In this document: piece after piece, positions 33,797 through 43,478 of the stretch
How the letters are laid out: every line of letters begins with the position of its first letter
Position numbering within the stretch: position 1 is the first letter of the stretch
Source: Saccharothrix syringae
Lineage (GTDB): Bacteria; Actinomycetota; Actinomycetes; Mycobacteriales; Pseudonocardiaceae
DNA length: 64,000 nucleotides
Reading direction: 5' to 3'
Assembly (NCBI RefSeq): GCF_009498035.1
Contig: NZ_CP034550.1
Location: 372,001-436,000, forward strand
The notes under the pieces: generated by a model
What the model saw: the letters and a program-made list of their open reading frames with translations, nothing else
Databases searched by the model: none
What the model was told of the DNA's origin: nothing
Made by a program: the position numbers and the translations under genes

Positions 33797-35020
33797 TCAG
33801 ATCGCCACCGCCTCCGGGTCGTGCCGGGAGCGGGCCCGTCGCCAGGCCACGGTCGCCTGCGTCGCGAGCAGCAGGCCGATGCCGCCCGCGCCCGCGATGG
33901 TCGCCGTGACCGACCCGATGGAGTGGGCCACGACGCCGGCCAAGGCCATGCCGCCGCCCTGCGACGAGCGCAGCGCCGCCCGGCCGATGCCGTACGCCCG
34001 GCCCCGGTACGCGTCGGGCAGGATGCGCATCCACGCCGACCGCGCCGGCGTGTGGTACGCCCCGGCCATACCGGCGATGACCAGCAGCGCGATGGTCCAG
34101 GTCAGGTTCGGGTCCAGCGCGAACATGACCAGCGGCGCGAGCGACAGGATCGCCAGCGGGCCGATGAGCCGCTCGCGCTTGGCCGGGTCGCGCACCAGCC
34201 GGAACAGCAGCGCGACGCCCAGCACGTTGGCCGCGGGTTCGATGGCCAGGATCAGGCCGACGGCCCAGATCGCGCCCAGGTCCGCCGCCAGCGGCACGGC
34301 CAGCCCCTCGGGGACCATGGCGAGCCCGGCGAGCAGGCGCATGCCCATCAGGCTGCGCAGCCGGGGCTCGGTGACCAGGAGCGTGAACGCGCCCCTGGGC
34401 CCTTCGGGATCCCGATGCGCGCCCAGCGGGTCGGCCGCGGGCCGGTGCCGCACCGACAGCTGCACCAGGACCGCCACGAGCACGAACGTGACCGCGTTGG
34501 CGGCGAGCGCCACCCGCGGGCCCGCGCCGGTCACCAGGAAGCCCGCCGCGGCCAGGCCGGCCATCTGCGCCACGTCCACCGACGTGCCGAACAGCGCCAC
34601 GCCGTCGTCGTAGCGCTTCTCCGGCAGCACGGTCGGCAGGCTCGCCTCCTGGGCCGCCAGGAACGGCGACGAGATCATCAGCACCAGCACCAGCAGCGCG
34701 ATCATCAGCCACAGCGGCACGCCGGGCACGGCCATCAGGCCCATCAGCGCGGCCTGGAGCCAGGCGCAGCAGACCATCACCGTGCGCCGGGGGAAGCGGT
34801 CGGCGACCCAGCCCAGCAGCGGGCCGGAGACCAGCGGCGGGAACAGGGTCAACGACCAGGTCAGCGCCGTCCAGGCCGGTGACCGGGTGCGCTCGAACAC
34901 CAGGAGGGACAGCGCCACGGCCGCGAGCTGGTCGCCCACGGTGGACACCGTCGAACCGATCCACATGCCGCGGAACTCGCGGTTGCCCACGAGCGCGCGG
35001 ACGGTGCCCCCGGATGTCAC
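33797..35020 (-). CDS. Major facilitator superfamily transporter
   Basis: Membrane protein of 407 aa with 12 hydrophobic segments. It is of the drug-exporter type (DHA/MFS_3-like): N-terminal REFRGMWIGSTVSTVGDQLAAVALSLLVFERT, motif A GWVADRFPRRTVM after TM2, and an FLAAQEASLPTVLP segment. It probably exports a small hydrophobic compound. GTG start, with no clear ribosome site. The region between its end and the diguanylate cyclase holds a possible small gene and two short direct repeats. Confidence 0.88.
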   Translation of the reverse strand: MTSGGTVRALVGNREFRGMWIGSTVSTVGDQLAAVALSLLVFERTRSPAWTALTWSLTLFPPLVSGPLLGWVADRFPRRTVMVCCAWLQAALMGLMAVPGVPLWLMIALLVLVLMISSPFLAAQEASLPTVLPEKRYDDGVALFGTSVDVAQMAGLAAAGFLVTGAGPRVALAANAVTFVLVAVLVQLSVRHRPAADPLGAHRDPEGPRGAFTLLVTEPRLRSLMGMRLLAGLAMVPEGLAVPLAADLGAIWAVGLILAIEPAANVLGVALLFRLVRDPAKRERLIGPLAILSLAPLVMFALDPNLTWTIALLVIAGMAGAYHTPARSAWMRILPDAYRGRAYGIGRAALRSSQGGGMALAGVVAHSIGSVTATIAGAGGIGLLLATQATVAWRRARSRHDPEAVAI

Positions 35021-35383
35021 GGGCGCCCCGGGCCGGTCGGCCCCGCTGAGTGAGTCACGTTACCCCCACCCGAAGTAACAATTCCCTCGGTTAGCACGGT
35101 AGAAGCTGCCGGAAGTGCAATCTCTGTCCTACCACAGTGTGTACCCGAACGGAGCAGGTCGGTTACATAAAGTAGTTACAATAGCGAAAAACGGGCGACT
35201 TCTTCTTGACAGTTGACCGTTCGTTACCCCCGGTGAGCAATACTCGCCTACCCTGTGTCGGGGTGCGGGCCGATTGGGGCGCCCGCCGCTGGTCCGACCG
35301 GGTCAGCGCGTTCTGCCGGTCGCCGGGCCGGTTCGGCGCCGGTCGGCGTGCCAATTGTTCCGGTCCGGGGACGGTGATGATCT
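35021..35383. other. AT-richer intergenic region between MFS and MBOAT genes
   Basis: 363 bp without a credible gene. The middle part (about 35060-35260) is clearly richer in A and T than the rest of the window, with GGTTACATAAAGTAGTTACA and a TTGACA hexamer at about 35208. It must contain the MFS promoter (minus strand) and the end of the MBOAT transcript. Such AT-rich gaps are typical binding places for the Lsr2 nucleoid protein. No clear terminator was seen. Confidence 0.5.
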
Positions 35384-36805
35384 TCAGAACTGGTAGTACA
35401 GGAACGGGCTGAACGTACCGCTCGCGATCAGGATCGCCGCGTACGCCACGCCCGCCGTCATCAGCGACACCCTGGCCACCGTGGCCGTCCGCGCCCGGGA
35501 CGCCTCCAGGTAGGGGCCGGTGACCGGCGAGTTCGGCACCACGAGGACGGCCAGCGCGACCAGGAGCAGGGCGACGCGCTGATTGGTCGCGGCCGCCGCC
35601 ACGGCCTCGGTCGGGCCCCCGAAATCCGGCCACAACAAGTGGCCGGTGATTGTGAACGCCGTACCGAGATCGGGCGACCGGAAGAAGACCCAGCCGATAA
35701 GCACCAGCAGCACCGTCAGCGCCCGGCGCGCAATTCGGGCGCCCGTAGCGGCGGGCGCGGATTCCCACCCGAAACGGCGTTCCAGGACCAGCAGGGCGCC
35801 GTGGAAGAGGCCCCAAACCAGGAACGTCCAGTTGGCCCCGTGCCAGAAACCGGTGAGCACGAAAACAACCGTCAGGTTGCGGTAGGTGCGCAGCACGCCG
35901 CCGCGGTTGCCGCCCAGCGGGATGTAGACGTAGTCGCGGAACCAGCGGGACAGCGACATGTGCCAGCGGCGCCAGAACTCGGTGACGGTGACCGAGGAGT
36001 ACGGGCGCGCGAAGTTCTCCGGCAGCCGGAAGCCCAGCATCCGGCCCAGGCCGATGGCCATGTCCGAGTAGCCGGAGAAGTCGAAGTAGAGCTGGAGCGT
36101 GTAGGCGATCGCGCCCAGCCACGCCACGGCGCTGGTCATCTCGTCGCCCGGGGTGGCGAAGCAGGCGTCGACCACGGGGGCCAGCGAGTCGGCGACGATC
36201 ACCTTCTTGCACAGGCCCAGCGCGAAGCGGGGGAAGCCCGCGGCGATGTCGTCCAGGCGGTGCGTGCGCTCCTGCGGCAGCTGGTCGGCGATCTCCCGGA
36301 ACCGCACGATCGGCCCGGCGACCAGCTGCGGGAACATCGCGATGTAGGTGACGAAGGAGACCGGGTCGCGCAGCGCCGGTCGCTCGCCGCGGTAGACGTC
36401 CACCACGTAGGAGATGTGGTGGAAGGTGTAGAAGGAGATGCCGATCGGCAGCGCCAGCTCCACCACCGGCAGGTCGGCGCCCACCACCGAGGCGATGTCG
36501 TGCAGCTGCTGGGTGGCGAACCCGGCGTACTTCCAGACCAGCAGCACGCCCAGGTCGACCGCGATCGTGCCGACCAGCACCAGCCGCCGGTCACCCGGCG
36601 TGCCCGGCTCCAGCCGCCGCCCGGCCAGGTAGTTGACCACCATGCACCCGACCAGCAGCAGCGTCGTGCCGCCCGCGCCGGACACGTAGAACAGCAGGCT
36701 TGCCACCGCGACCACGGCGTTGCGCCGGTTCCGGGGTGCCACGAGGACGGCCGCGAGCACGACCGGCAGGAAGAACCACAGGAACAGGGGCGTGGCGAAG
36801 GACAT
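35384..36805 (-). CDS. MBOAT-family O-acyltransferase (AlgI/DltB-like)
   Basis: Multi-pass membrane acyltransferase, 473 aa with about ten hydrophobic segments. The invariant pattern is complete: EFWRRWHMSLSRWFRDYVYIPLGGNR in the middle and the putative catalytic histidine in LTGFWHGANWTFLVWGLFHG. Proteins of this class move acyl groups onto cell-wall polymers or secreted sugars and usually work with an SGNH-type partner (AlgJ/AlgX or DltD). None is next to it, though an unrelated SGNH hydrolase lies at 63 kb. ATG 36805 fits the family N-terminus MSFATPLFLWFFLPVV. Base composition in its last third is a little lower in GC than its neighbours. Confidence 0.92.
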   Translation of the reverse strand: MSFATPLFLWFFLPVVLAAVLVAPRNRRNAVVAVASLLFYVSGAGGTTLLLVGCMVVNYLAGRRLEPGTPGDRRLVLVGTIAVDLGVLLVWKYAGFATQQLHDIASVVGADLPVVELALPIGISFYTFHHISYVVDVYRGERPALRDPVSFVTYIAMFPQLVAGPIVRFREIADQLPQERTHRLDDIAAGFPRFALGLCKKVIVADSLAPVVDACFATPGDEMTSAVAWLGAIAYTLQLYFDFSGYSDMAIGLGRMLGFRLPENFARPYSSVTVTEFWRRWHMSLSRWFRDYVYIPLGGNRGGVLRTYRNLTVVFVLTGFWHGANWTFLVWGLFHGALLVLERRFGWESAPAATGARIARRALTVLLVLIGWVFFRSPDLGTAFTITGHLLWPDFGGPTEAVAAAATNQRVALLLVALAVLVVPNSPVTGPYLEASRARTATVARVSLMTAGVAYAAILIASGTFSPFLYYQF

Positions 36806-36865
36806 CGCCGCAGACTCTAACCGCCGCTCCGGCACCCCGAAGCGAAACCGCCCACCTCGCACCAC

Positions 36866-36989
36866 CCCGAACGCAGAACTCGGGGGTCCGGAAGGTTCGA
36901 CACGACGGTCCGGAAGGTTCGACTCGCGCGAGTCGAACCTTCACGACCCCCGTGTCGAACGTTCCGGACCGGTGAGTTCTGCGTTCGGG
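36866..36989. repeat. Large imperfect inverted repeat; copy of a dispersed ~63-bp element
   Basis: Two ~60-bp arms meet at the palindrome GACTCGCGCGAGTC (36921-36934). Each arm has the same order of blocks: GAGTTCTGCGTTCGGG at the outer end, GTGTCGAAC.TTCCGGACC, and CGAGTCGAACCTT at the centre. The whole gap between rlmB and the MBOAT gene is filled by it, so it can act as a strong terminator of rlmB. A single arm recurs at 63855-63917 with about 51 of 63 bases equal. Confidence 0.85.
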
Positions 36990-37958
36990 TCAGGCGCGGG
37001 TGGCCTGGCGGCGGCGGCGGGCCACTTCGGCCAGCACGACGCCGGCGGCGACCGAGGCGTTCAGGGACTCGACGCCCGCGGCCATGGGGATGGAGACGGT
37101 CTGGTCGCACGTCTCGCGCACCAGGCGGGACAGGCCGCGGCCCTCGGAGCCCACCACGACGACCAGCGGGCCGGTCGCCAGGTCGAGGCCGTCGACGTCG
37201 ACCGTGCCGTCCGCGTCCAGGCCCACGACCATCAGCCCGGCCTCGGCCCACTCCTTGAGCTGGCGGGTCAGGTTGGTGGCGATCGCGATCGGCATCCGCG
37301 CCGCCGTGCCCGCGCTGGTCCGCCACGCCACCGCGGTGACGCCCGCCGACCGGCGCTGCGGCAGCACGACCCCGTGCGCCCCGAACGCCGCCGCCGACCG
37401 CACCACGGCACCGAGGTTGCGCGGGTCGGTCACGCCGTCCAGCGCCACCAGCAGCGGCGGGACGCCGGACTCGGTGGCGATCTTGAGCAGGTCGCGCGGC
37501 TCGGCGTACTCGTACGGCGGCACCTGGAGGCCCAGGCCCTGGTGCATCGCGCCGCCGGTGATCCGGTCCAGCTCGCCGCGCTGCACCTCCAGCACGGAGA
37601 TGCCGCGCGCCGCCGCCAGTTGCACCGCCTCGGTGACCCGGTCGTCGGCCTCGACGCCCAGCGCCACGTACAGCGCGGTCGCCGGGATCTCCGCCCGCAG
37701 GCACTCCACGACGGGGTTGCGCCCGGCCACGATCTCCGGCGCGTTCTCCGCCTGCTTGCGCCGCTGCGAGCGCTGCTGCTCGGCCTTGGCCGCCGCGTTC
37801 GCGCGCTTGTGCGCCGGGTGGTTGGGCCGGTCGACGGCCTTCGGCGTCGGGCCCTTGCCGCGCAGGCCCTTGGCCTTCTGCCCGCCCGACCCGACGACCG
37901 CGCCCTTCTTGGAGCCGGGGTTGCGCATCGCACCCCGGCGCTTGGAGTTACCCGCCAC
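36990..37958 (-). CDS. rlmB: 23S rRNA (guanosine-2'-O-)-methyltransferase RlmB / TrmH-SpoU family
   Basis: SPOUT-class methyltransferase of 322 aa. An Arg/Lys-rich, presumably disordered N-terminal tail (~75 residues) precedes the substrate-binding domain ([11 protein letters not shown]) and the knotted SAM-binding domain: motif 1 [16 protein letters not shown], motif 2 [16 protein letters not shown] and motif 3 [19 protein letters not shown]. It methylates a ribose in 23S rRNA; thiostrepton-resistance enzymes (Tsr) are relatives. The GTG start is 4 bp after the cysS stop, so the two are co-transcribed, as in other actinomycetes (tsnR-cysS). Confidence 0.93.
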   Translation of the reverse strand: MAGNSKRRGAMRNPGSKKGAVVGSGGQKAKGLRGKGPTPKAVDRPNHPAHKRANAAAKAEQQRSQRRKQAENAPEIVAGRNPVVECLRAEIPATALYVALGVEADDRVTEAVQLAAARGISVLEVQRGELDRITGGAMHQGLGLQVPPYEYAEPRDLLKIATESGVPPLLVALDGVTDPRNLGAVVRSAAAFGAHGVVLPQRRSAGVTAVAWRTSAGTAARMPIAIATNLTRQLKEWAEAGLMVVGLDADGTVDVDGLDLATGPLVVVVGSEGRGLSRLVRETCDQTVSIPMAAGVESLNASVAAGVVLAEVARRRRQATRA

Positions 37959-37962
37959 GAGC

Positions 37963-39360
37963 TCAGTCGTCCTTCAGAGTCCACATCGGACCGTCGGGGG
38001 TGTCCTCGACGGCGATCCCGGCCAGGAGCAGGTGGTCGCGCAGGGCGTCCGCCCGGGCGAAGTCCCGCTCCTTCCGGGCCTGCTGCCGCTCCTCCAGCAG
38101 CCGGTCCACCAGCGCGCCCAGGGCCCGCCTGCCCGCGCCGCCACCGGAGGAGGACGCGTCGTGCCACTGCGGCGACAGCGGGTCCAGGCCGAGCAGGTCG
38201 GTCATCGCCCGCACCGAACCGGCGGCCGCCCGGGCGCCCGCGTCGTCGCCCGACTCCAGCGCCGTGTTGCCCTCGCGCACCCGCTTGTGCACGGCGGCCA
38301 GCGCGCCGGGCGTGCCGATGTCGTCGTCCATCGACGCCACGAACTGCGGGGCCAGCTCGCCGCTGCTCTCCACGGCCCCGGTCCGCTCGACCACGCGCCG
38401 CAGGAACGACTCGACCCGCCGGTACGCCGACACGGACTCGTCCAGCGCCTCGGGCGAGTACTCGATGTTCGACCGGTAGTGCGGGCCGACCAGGTAGTAG
38501 CGCAGCTCGGGCGCCCGCACCTTCTCCAGCATCACCGGGATGGACACGGTGTTGCCCAGCGACTTCGACATCTTCTCGCCGCTGAGCGTCACCCACGCGT
38601 TGTGCATCCAGTAGCGGGCGAACCCGTCGCCGGCCGCGCGCGACTGCGCCTGCTCGTTCTCGTGGTGCGGGAAGATCAGGTCGATGCCGCCGCCGTGGAT
38701 GTCGAACGTGCCGCCCAGGTACGCGGTCGCCATGGCCGAGCACTCCAGGTGCCAGCCCGGCCGCCCCGCGCCCCACGGCGTCGGCCACGACGGCTCGCCC
38801 GGCTTGGCGCCCTTCCACAGGGTGAAGTCGCGCGGGTCGCGCTTGCCGGTCGCCGCGGACTCGCCCTGCGCCACGTCGTCGAGCCTCTGCCCGGACAGCG
38901 CGCCGTACCCGGGGAACGAGGTCACCGAGAAGTACACGTCGCCGTCCGCGGCGTACGCGTGGCCCTTCTCGATCAGCCGGTCCATCAGCTCGACCATCTG
39001 CGTCACGTGGCCGGTGGCGCGCGGCGAGTACGACGCGGGCAGGCAGCCGAGCGCGTCGTAGGCGTCGTCGAACGCCCGCTCGTGCCGGTAGGCCCACTCC
39101 CACCAGGTCGCGTCGTTCTCGGCGGCCTTGGAGAGGATCTTGTCGTCGATGTCGGTGACGTTGCGCACCAGGTGCACGGTCGAGCCGTCGCGGCCCAGCC
39201 AGCGGCGCAGCACGTCGAAGTTCAGGCCGCTGCGCACGTGGCCGATGTGCGGGACGCCCTGCACGGTGGCCCCACAGACGTAGATCGACGCCGTTCCGCT
39301 GGTCTGCGGGACGAACTCCCGCATCGACCGGGTCGCGGTGTCGAACAGGTGGAGGCTCAC
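37963..39360 (-). CDS. cysS: Cysteinyl-tRNA synthetase
   Basis: Class I aminoacyl-tRNA synthetase that charges tRNA-Cys, 465 aa. The HIGH motif occurs as PHIGHVRSG (residues ~37-45), the zinc cysteine as YVCGAT (Cys29), and KMSKS at 263-267. The MshC ligase of mycothiol synthesis is a close relative, but the length, the C-terminal anticodon-binding region and the position before rlmB in the isp-carD block identify CysS. It is followed at 4 bp by rlmB. Confidence 0.95.
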   Translation of the reverse strand: MSLHLFDTATRSMREFVPQTSGTASIYVCGATVQGVPHIGHVRSGLNFDVLRRWLGRDGSTVHLVRNVTDIDDKILSKAAENDATWWEWAYRHERAFDDAYDALGCLPASYSPRATGHVTQMVELMDRLIEKGHAYAADGDVYFSVTSFPGYGALSGQRLDDVAQGESAATGKRDPRDFTLWKGAKPGEPSWPTPWGAGRPGWHLECSAMATAYLGGTFDIHGGGIDLIFPHHENEQAQSRAAGDGFARYWMHNAWVTLSGEKMSKSLGNTVSIPVMLEKVRAPELRYYLVGPHYRSNIEYSPEALDESVSAYRRVESFLRRVVERTGAVESSGELAPQFVASMDDDIGTPGALAAVHKRVREGNTALESGDDAGARAAAGSVRAMTDLLGLDPLSPQWHDASSSGGGAGRRALGALVDRLLEERQQARKERDFARADALRDHLLLAGIAVEDTPDGPMWTLKDD

Positions 39361-39405
39361 ACGCGAATGGTACGGGCGACGGCGAGGGGGTATTGAATCG
39401 GCCGG

Positions 39406-40017
39406 TCAAATGTGCTTTCGGAGCACCTGCAGCAACGCGTCCGGCCGGCTGCCCGTCGGCAGCGGCTCCACGATCTCCACCGCGCACCCGATCGCCGCCG
39501 CGCCGCCGTCGGCCTCCGGGCTGTCGCCGACCATCAGCGCCTCGCTCGGGTGCACGCCGAGCCGGTCGCAGGCGACGCGGAACAGCTTGGGGTCAGGCTT
39601 GACGAAGCCCTCCTCGTAGGAGAGGACGTACTCGTCCACGCGGTGCTCGACGCCGTGCCGGGCGAACACGGCGCGGATGTCCCACGCGATGTTGCTGACC
39701 ACGGCGGTGGGCAGCTCGGTGCCCAGGGCCTGCGCCGTGTCGGGGTAGGGCTGCCAGAACGCCGGGCTGCACAGGTTGGCGTAGAACGCGGCCGGGTCGG
39801 GCGCGCCGGCCCCGGCGAGCACCGCCAGGTGCAGGTCGCGGTGGACGACCGGGTCCAGGTCGCGGCGCTCCCACTGCGCCTCGTCGACGTCGAGGCCCTC
39901 GGCCACGCCGACCGGCGCGGTCAGCGCCCGCATCAGCTCGGCGTGCGCGGTCAGGGAGTCGTGCTCCAGGCGGAAGAGGGTGCCGGAGAAGTCGAAGAGG
40001 ACGGCGCGGATCGTCAC
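39406..40017 (-). CDS. HAD-family hydrolase
   Basis: HAD hydrolase of 203 aa. Motif I is FDFSGTLF (Asp9; the second Asp of DxDGT is replaced by Ser11), motif II VVSNIAWD, motif III the Lys in EGFVKPDPKLF, and motif IV MVGDSPEADGGAAAIG. The cap is helical. Loss of the second Asp occurs in some HAD enzymes that are not ordinary phosphatases, so the reaction is uncertain. It lies between PPOX and cysS on the same strand, with gaps of 137 and 45 bp. GTG start. Confidence 0.87.
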   Translation of the reverse strand: MTIRAVLFDFSGTLFRLEHDSLTAHAELMRALTAPVGVAEGLDVDEAQWERRDLDPVVHRDLHLAVLAGAGAPDPAAFYANLCSPAFWQPYPDTAQALGTELPTAVVSNIAWDIRAVFARHGVEHRVDEYVLSYEEGFVKPDPKLFRVACDRLGVHPSEALMVGDSPEADGGAAAIGCAVEIVEPLPTGSRPDALLQVLRKHI

Positions 40018-40154
40018 ACCGTCACGCTACGAGGTCTGGACCTGTCGTGGCGGCGACCGAGAGCAGGCTCACCAGTCGAGACGAGACCGGCTTCGGGAAT
40101 CCCGGCCACCGGGACGGCCGCCTTCGGGGGCACCGGCGCGGGGGCGGACCGCCG

Positions 40155-40550
40155 CTAGGCCGCGTTGCCGGTGACCCTCGTCGGCGTGAGGCGGAGCACC
40201 ACGCGCACCTTCCCCGGCCCGTCCGGCGGGAAGTCGCGGCCGACGTACTTGTGGGCCAGGGCGTCGACCAGCTCGCGGCCGGTGTCCTCGGTGATGGTCA
40301 CCGTGCCCCGGACCTCCGCGTACACCTCGGGGTCGGCGCTGCTCCAGATGCTCGCGCTGGCCCGCGGGTCGCGGCGCAGGTTCCGCTCCTTCGCCCGGTC
40401 CAGCAGGGTGGAGAAGAGCAGGTCGTCCCCGTCGCGGGTGACCCAGACGACCGAGGTCTGCGGGCTGCCGTCGGGGTTGAGGGTGGCCAGCACGGCGTAG
40501 TTGCGGCCGTCGACCAGGTCGCGCGTCGCGGGGCTGAGGGTGACCGCCAT
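40155..40550 (-). CDS. PPOX-class (F420/FMN-dependent) split-barrel enzyme
   Basis: Small flavin-binding protein of ~131 aa. LSPATRDLVDGRNYAVLATLNPDGSPQTSVVWVTRDGDDLLFSTLLDRAKERNLRRDP is typical of TIGR03618-type F420-dependent PPOX proteins of actinomycetes. It probably reduces a small metabolite using F420H2 or FMN. ATG 40550 was chosen with GGTGA 5 bases upstream; GTG 40559 is in frame. It starts 10 bp after the ispF stop and so is probably read with ispD-ispF. Confidence 0.85.
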   Translation of the reverse strand: MAVTLSPATRDLVDGRNYAVLATLNPDGSPQTSVVWVTRDGDDLLFSTLLDRAKERNLRRDPRASASIWSSADPEVYAEVRGTVTITEDTGRELVDALAHKYVGRDFPPDGPGKVRVVLRLTPTRVTGNAA

Positions 40551-40560
40551 GTCGATCACC

Positions 40561-41046
40561 CTAGTCCGCGGGCGCCTCCAGCGGCACCAGCAGCGCGGTC
40601 GCCACGGCGGCGATGCCCTCGCCGCGCCCGGTCAGCCCGAGGCCGTCCGTGGTGGTGCCGCTCACCGACACCGGACCGCCCACCGCCTCCGACAGGACCC
40701 GCTGCGCCTCGTCGCGGCGCTTGCCGACCTTGGGCGCGTTGCCGATGACCTGCACGGCGGCGTTGCCCACCCGGTAACCCGCCCCGGTCAGCAGCCGCCG
40801 CACCTCGGCCAGGAAGTCCACGCCGTGCCGCCCGGACCACCGCGGGTCGCTCGTGCCGAACACCGCGCCGAGGTCGCCCAGCCCGGCGGCCGACAGCAGC
40901 GCGTCGCACAGCGCGTGCGCGGCCACGTCGCCGTCCGAGTGGCCGGCGCAGCCGTCCGCGCCGTCCCACCGCAGGCCGACCAGCCAGCACTCGCGGCCGG
41001 CCTCGACCTGGTGGACGTCCGTGCCGATGCCCACCCTGGGGATCAC
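40561..41046 (-). CDS. ispF: 2-C-methyl-D-erythritol 2,4-cyclodiphosphate synthase
   Basis: MEP-pathway enzyme that closes the cyclic diphosphate, 161 aa. Metal-ligand residues are in GTDVHQ (Asp9, His11) and [17 protein letters not shown] (about residues 40-56). The conserved DEAQRV and [18 protein letters not shown] close to the C-terminus are intact. It overlaps the ispD stop by 4 bp. Isoprenoid precursors are thus made by the MEP route. Confidence 0.95.
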   Translation of the reverse strand: MIPRVGIGTDVHQVEAGRECWLVGLRWDGADGCAGHSDGDVAAHALCDALLSAAGLGDLGAVFGTSDPRWSGRHGVDFLAEVRRLLTGAGYRVGNAAVQVIGNAPKVGKRRDEAQRVLSEAVGGPVSVSGTTTDGLGLTGRGEGIAAVATALLVPLEAPAD

Positions 41047-41741
41047 GGGGTTCCTCCGGACCCGGCCAGCAGCGCCTCGGCGACCGCCAGGTCGAACTTC
41101 GTGGTGACCTTCATCGCGTCCGGGTGGCCGGGCACCGTGACCACCGGCACGCCCAGCCGCTCCACCAGGCCGGCGTCGTCGGTGGCGTGCAGGCCCGACT
41201 CGTGCGCCCGCAGCAGCACGCGCGCGTCGAAGCCCTGCGGTGTCTGCACCACGCGCAAAGCCGCCCGATCGGGTGTGGCCACCACCACTCCGGTGGAATC
41301 GACCTGCTTGACCGTGTCCGCGACCGGCAGCACCGGGATCACGGCCGGGTGGCCCGCGGCCACCGCGTCGACCACCGCACCCACCACGCTCGGCGGGGTG
41401 AACGCCCGAGCGGCGTCGTGGACCAGGACGATCGAGGTGTCGGGTATCTCACGCAGCGCGTGGGTCAGCGCCAGGCGCACCGAGTCGGAGCGCTCCGCAC
41501 CACCGGCCACCACGTACACCGCCCCGCCGGCCTGGGCCAACGGGGCGGTGACGGTGCTGACTGCGTCCACATCGGACGGGGGTGCGGCGATCACCACGTG
41601 CCGCACGCGGCCGGACGCCAGCAGGCCGCGCACCGCGCGCACGAGCAACGGGACGCCGTCGACCGGGACCAGCGCCTTGGGCATGCCGTAGCCCAACCGC
41701 TCACCCCGGCCCGCCGCGGGCACGAGCGCGACCACACCCAT
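41043..41741 (-). CDS. ispD: 2-C-methyl-D-erythritol 4-phosphate cytidylyltransferase
   Basis: Nucleotidyltransferase of 232 aa that couples CTP to MEP. Motifs: [22 protein letters not shown] at the N-terminus, [13 protein letters not shown] in the middle, and the C-terminal [14 protein letters not shown]. The gene lies 33 bp after the carD stop and overlaps ispF by 4 bp, the standard carD-ispD-ispF order of actinobacteria. Confidence 0.95.
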   Translation of the reverse strand: MGVVALVPAAGRGERLGYGMPKALVPVDGVPLLVRAVRGLLASGRVRHVVIAAPPSDVDAVSTVTAPLAQAGGAVYVVAGGAERSDSVRLALTHALREIPDTSIVLVHDAARAFTPPSVVGAVVDAVAAGHPAVIPVLPVADTVKQVDSTGVVVATPDRAALRVVQTPQGFDARVLLRAHESGLHATDDAGLVERLGVPVVTVPGHPDAMKVTTKFDLAVAEALLAGSGGTP

Positions 41742-41774
41742 GTTCGCGGCTTTCCGAGTTGTTCCCTTGAACGA

Positions 41775-42263
41775 TCAGGACGCGGTGGCGAGGACTTCGT
41801 CGAGCAGGACCTCGGCCTTGTCCTCGTCGGTGCCCTCGGCCAGCGCCAGTTCGCTGACCAGTATCTGTCGAGCCTTCGCCAGCATCCGCTTCTCACCAGC
41901 GGACAGACCGCGATCCTTCTCGCGCCGCCAGAGGTCCCGCACCACCTCGGCCACCTTGTTCACGTCGCCGGAGGCGAGCTTCTCCAGGTTGGCCTTGTAC
42001 CGCCGGGACCAGTTGGTCGGCTCCTCGGTGTGCGGAGCACGCAAGACCTCGAAGACCTTGTCGAGACCCTCCTGGCCGACGACGTCGCGAACGCCCACGA
42101 TCTCGGCGTTGTCGGCGGGGACGCGGACCGTGAGGTCGCCCTGGGCAACCTTGAGGACGAGGTACTTCTTCTCCTCGCCCTTGATCACGCGGGTCTCGAT
42201 CGCTTCGATGAGGGCGGCACCGTGGTGCGGGTAGACGACGGTCTCTCCGACCTTGAAAACCAT
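41775..42263 (-). CDS. carD: CarD-family RNA polymerase-binding regulator
   Basis: Essential transcription factor of 162 aa that stabilises the promoter open complex. The N-terminal Tudor-like RNA-polymerase-interaction domain covers residues ~1-55 ([20 protein letters not shown]). The C-terminal helical domain has the conserved Trp of [21 protein letters not shown] (around residue 86) that wedges into the upstream edge of the bubble. The order carD-ispD-ispF is conserved in the phylum. A TAGGAT -10 lies upstream. Confidence 0.97.
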   Translation of the reverse strand: MVFKVGETVVYPHHGAALIEAIETRVIKGEEKKYLVLKVAQGDLTVRVPADNAEIVGVRDVVGQEGLDKVFEVLRAPHTEEPTNWSRRYKANLEKLASGDVNKVAEVVRDLWRREKDRGLSAGEKRMLAKARQILVSELALAEGTDEDKAEVLLDEVLATAS

Positions 42264-42290
42264 GTGTCCTCTGCCCCTTTCGCTAACCCC

Positions 42291-42296
42291 ATCCTA
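42291..42296 (-). promoter_or_regulatory. -10 element of the carD promoter
   Basis: TAGGAT on the minus strand, 27 bp before the carD start codon; this predicts a short 5' leader of about 20 bases with AGAGG as ribosome site. No clear -35 is seen, as is common for high-GC housekeeping promoters. Confidence 0.5.
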
Positions 42297-42555
42297 ACAC
42301 GCCGAGCAATCCCCTCTTCGGCGTCCGGAGATCGGTTCGCGCTGGTCAGGGCCGCGCGGGGGGTTGACAAATCACCCGGTCGCATGCAACGGGCCAGGTC
42401 GATCTTGCTCCACTGTGGACGGGAGATCACCACCGAAGGGGCACCACGTGCCGCCGACCCGGCGCTGCCCCGTTAGGCTCCCCCACTGGTGGTCGCACCG
42501 CTCCCTACCGGGTGCGACCCGCCTCGTCAGCAGACCGGGAAGGATGCGAGCAGCC

Positions 42556-43362
42556 GTGGGTCGCGCACACCAGAAGTCCCCAGCGCCTCGTCGCCTGGCC
42601 GTCGCGGCCGCGGTGGCGGCGGGCCTCGGCTTGATCGCCGCAGGTTGCAGCGCGGGTCAGATCACCCAGACCGACCAGCAGGTCGCGGCGGTGAACGGCG
42701 CGAGCGGCGGTATCGGCCCCATCGCGGTCCGCGACGCGCAGCTGCTGTTCCCGGTCGAGCACGCCGCGTACGAGCAGGGCGACGACGCCCCGGTGACCGT
42801 GCTCATCTCGAACAACGGCACCGAGACCGACAAGCTGCTGGCCGTGACCAGCGACGCCGCCGCGCCCGCCGCGCTCGACGGCGACACGCTGCTGGAGGCG
42901 GGCTCCGCGATCCTCGCCGAGGCCGACCAGGACGACCTGGGCGGGCACTCCAGCTCCACCGCCTCGGCCTCGGCCTCGTCGAGCCCGTCCGGCTCGTCGG
43001 CGGCGTCCGTGACGAGCACCACGGTGTCCTCTGTCGCGGGTTCCCCCACCACTGGTTCCCCGGTCACGGGTTCCTCCGCGCCCGGCACCACCGCGTCGGG
43101 TGCCACCACGACCACGAAGGCCGACAGCAACTCGATCTCCAACAACCCGCCGACGACGCCGACCAAGACGCCCGCCGCGATCCCGCCGAGCGAGCCCGGT
43201 CAGGTGAAGATCGTGCTCAAGGGGCTGAAGCAGCAGATCCGGCCCGGCCAGACCATCCGGGTGCGGTTCCTGTTCGAGAAGGCGGGCGAGCTGGTCCTGG
43301 ACGTGCCGATCGGCGCCTCCCCGGAGCCGCGCCCCGAGGGCGAGTCCTCCGGCGGGCACTGA
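42556..43362 (+). CDS. LpqE-like lipoprotein with Ser/Thr-rich insert
   Basis: Surface lipoprotein of ~268 aa. After a Lys/Arg N-terminus comes a hydrophobic stretch and the lipobox AAGC ([18 protein letters not shown]). The folded part ([17 protein letters not shown].., [40 protein letters not shown]) resembles mycobacterial LpqE. A ~90-residue Ser/Thr/Pro-rich, probably disordered insert then separates it from a conserved terminal strand set ([38 protein letters not shown]). GTG 42556 fits the ribosome site better than ATG 42544. It is divergent to carD and precedes radA, as in M. tuberculosis. Role unknown, but it has the beta-sandwich look of the PCuAC copper-chaperone group. Confidence 0.8.
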   Translation: MGRAHQKSPAPRRLAVAAAVAAGLGLIAAGCSAGQITQTDQQVAAVNGASGGIGPIAVRDAQLLFPVEHAAYEQGDDAPVTVLISNNGTETDKLLAVTSDAAAPAALDGDTLLEAGSAILAEADQDDLGGHSSSTASASASSSPSGSSAASVTSTTVSSVAGSPTTGSPVTGSSAPGTTASGATTTTKADSNSISNNPPTTPTKTPAAIPPSEPGQVKIVLKGLKQQIRPGQTIRVRFLFEKAGELVLDVPIGASPEPRPEGESSGGH

Positions 43363-43414
43363 CCCGCGCCCGACCGGTCCGGCGGGCACCGACCCGCCCC
43401 GACCGAACGATGAC

Positions 43415-43445
43415 CCGGCCCGGAGCCCGTGAGGCTCCGGGCCGG
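43415..43445. terminator. Terminator between the lpqE-like gene and radA
   Basis: A perfect 13-bp stem (CCGGCCCGGAGCC and complement) with a 5-base loop, 52 bp after the lipoprotein stop and 33 bp before radA. It should separate their transcripts. Confidence 0.8.
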
Positions 43446-43478
43446 CTCTGTCGGTGGTCCCGGCTAACCTCCGGCACC

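Noticed and set aside
42556..43362. CusA/PCuAC-type copper protein as firm function for the LpqE-like lipoprotein
   Set aside because: No Met/His copper-binding motif of PCuAC (H-x-M) is visible; only the general fold and gene position argue for LpqE.
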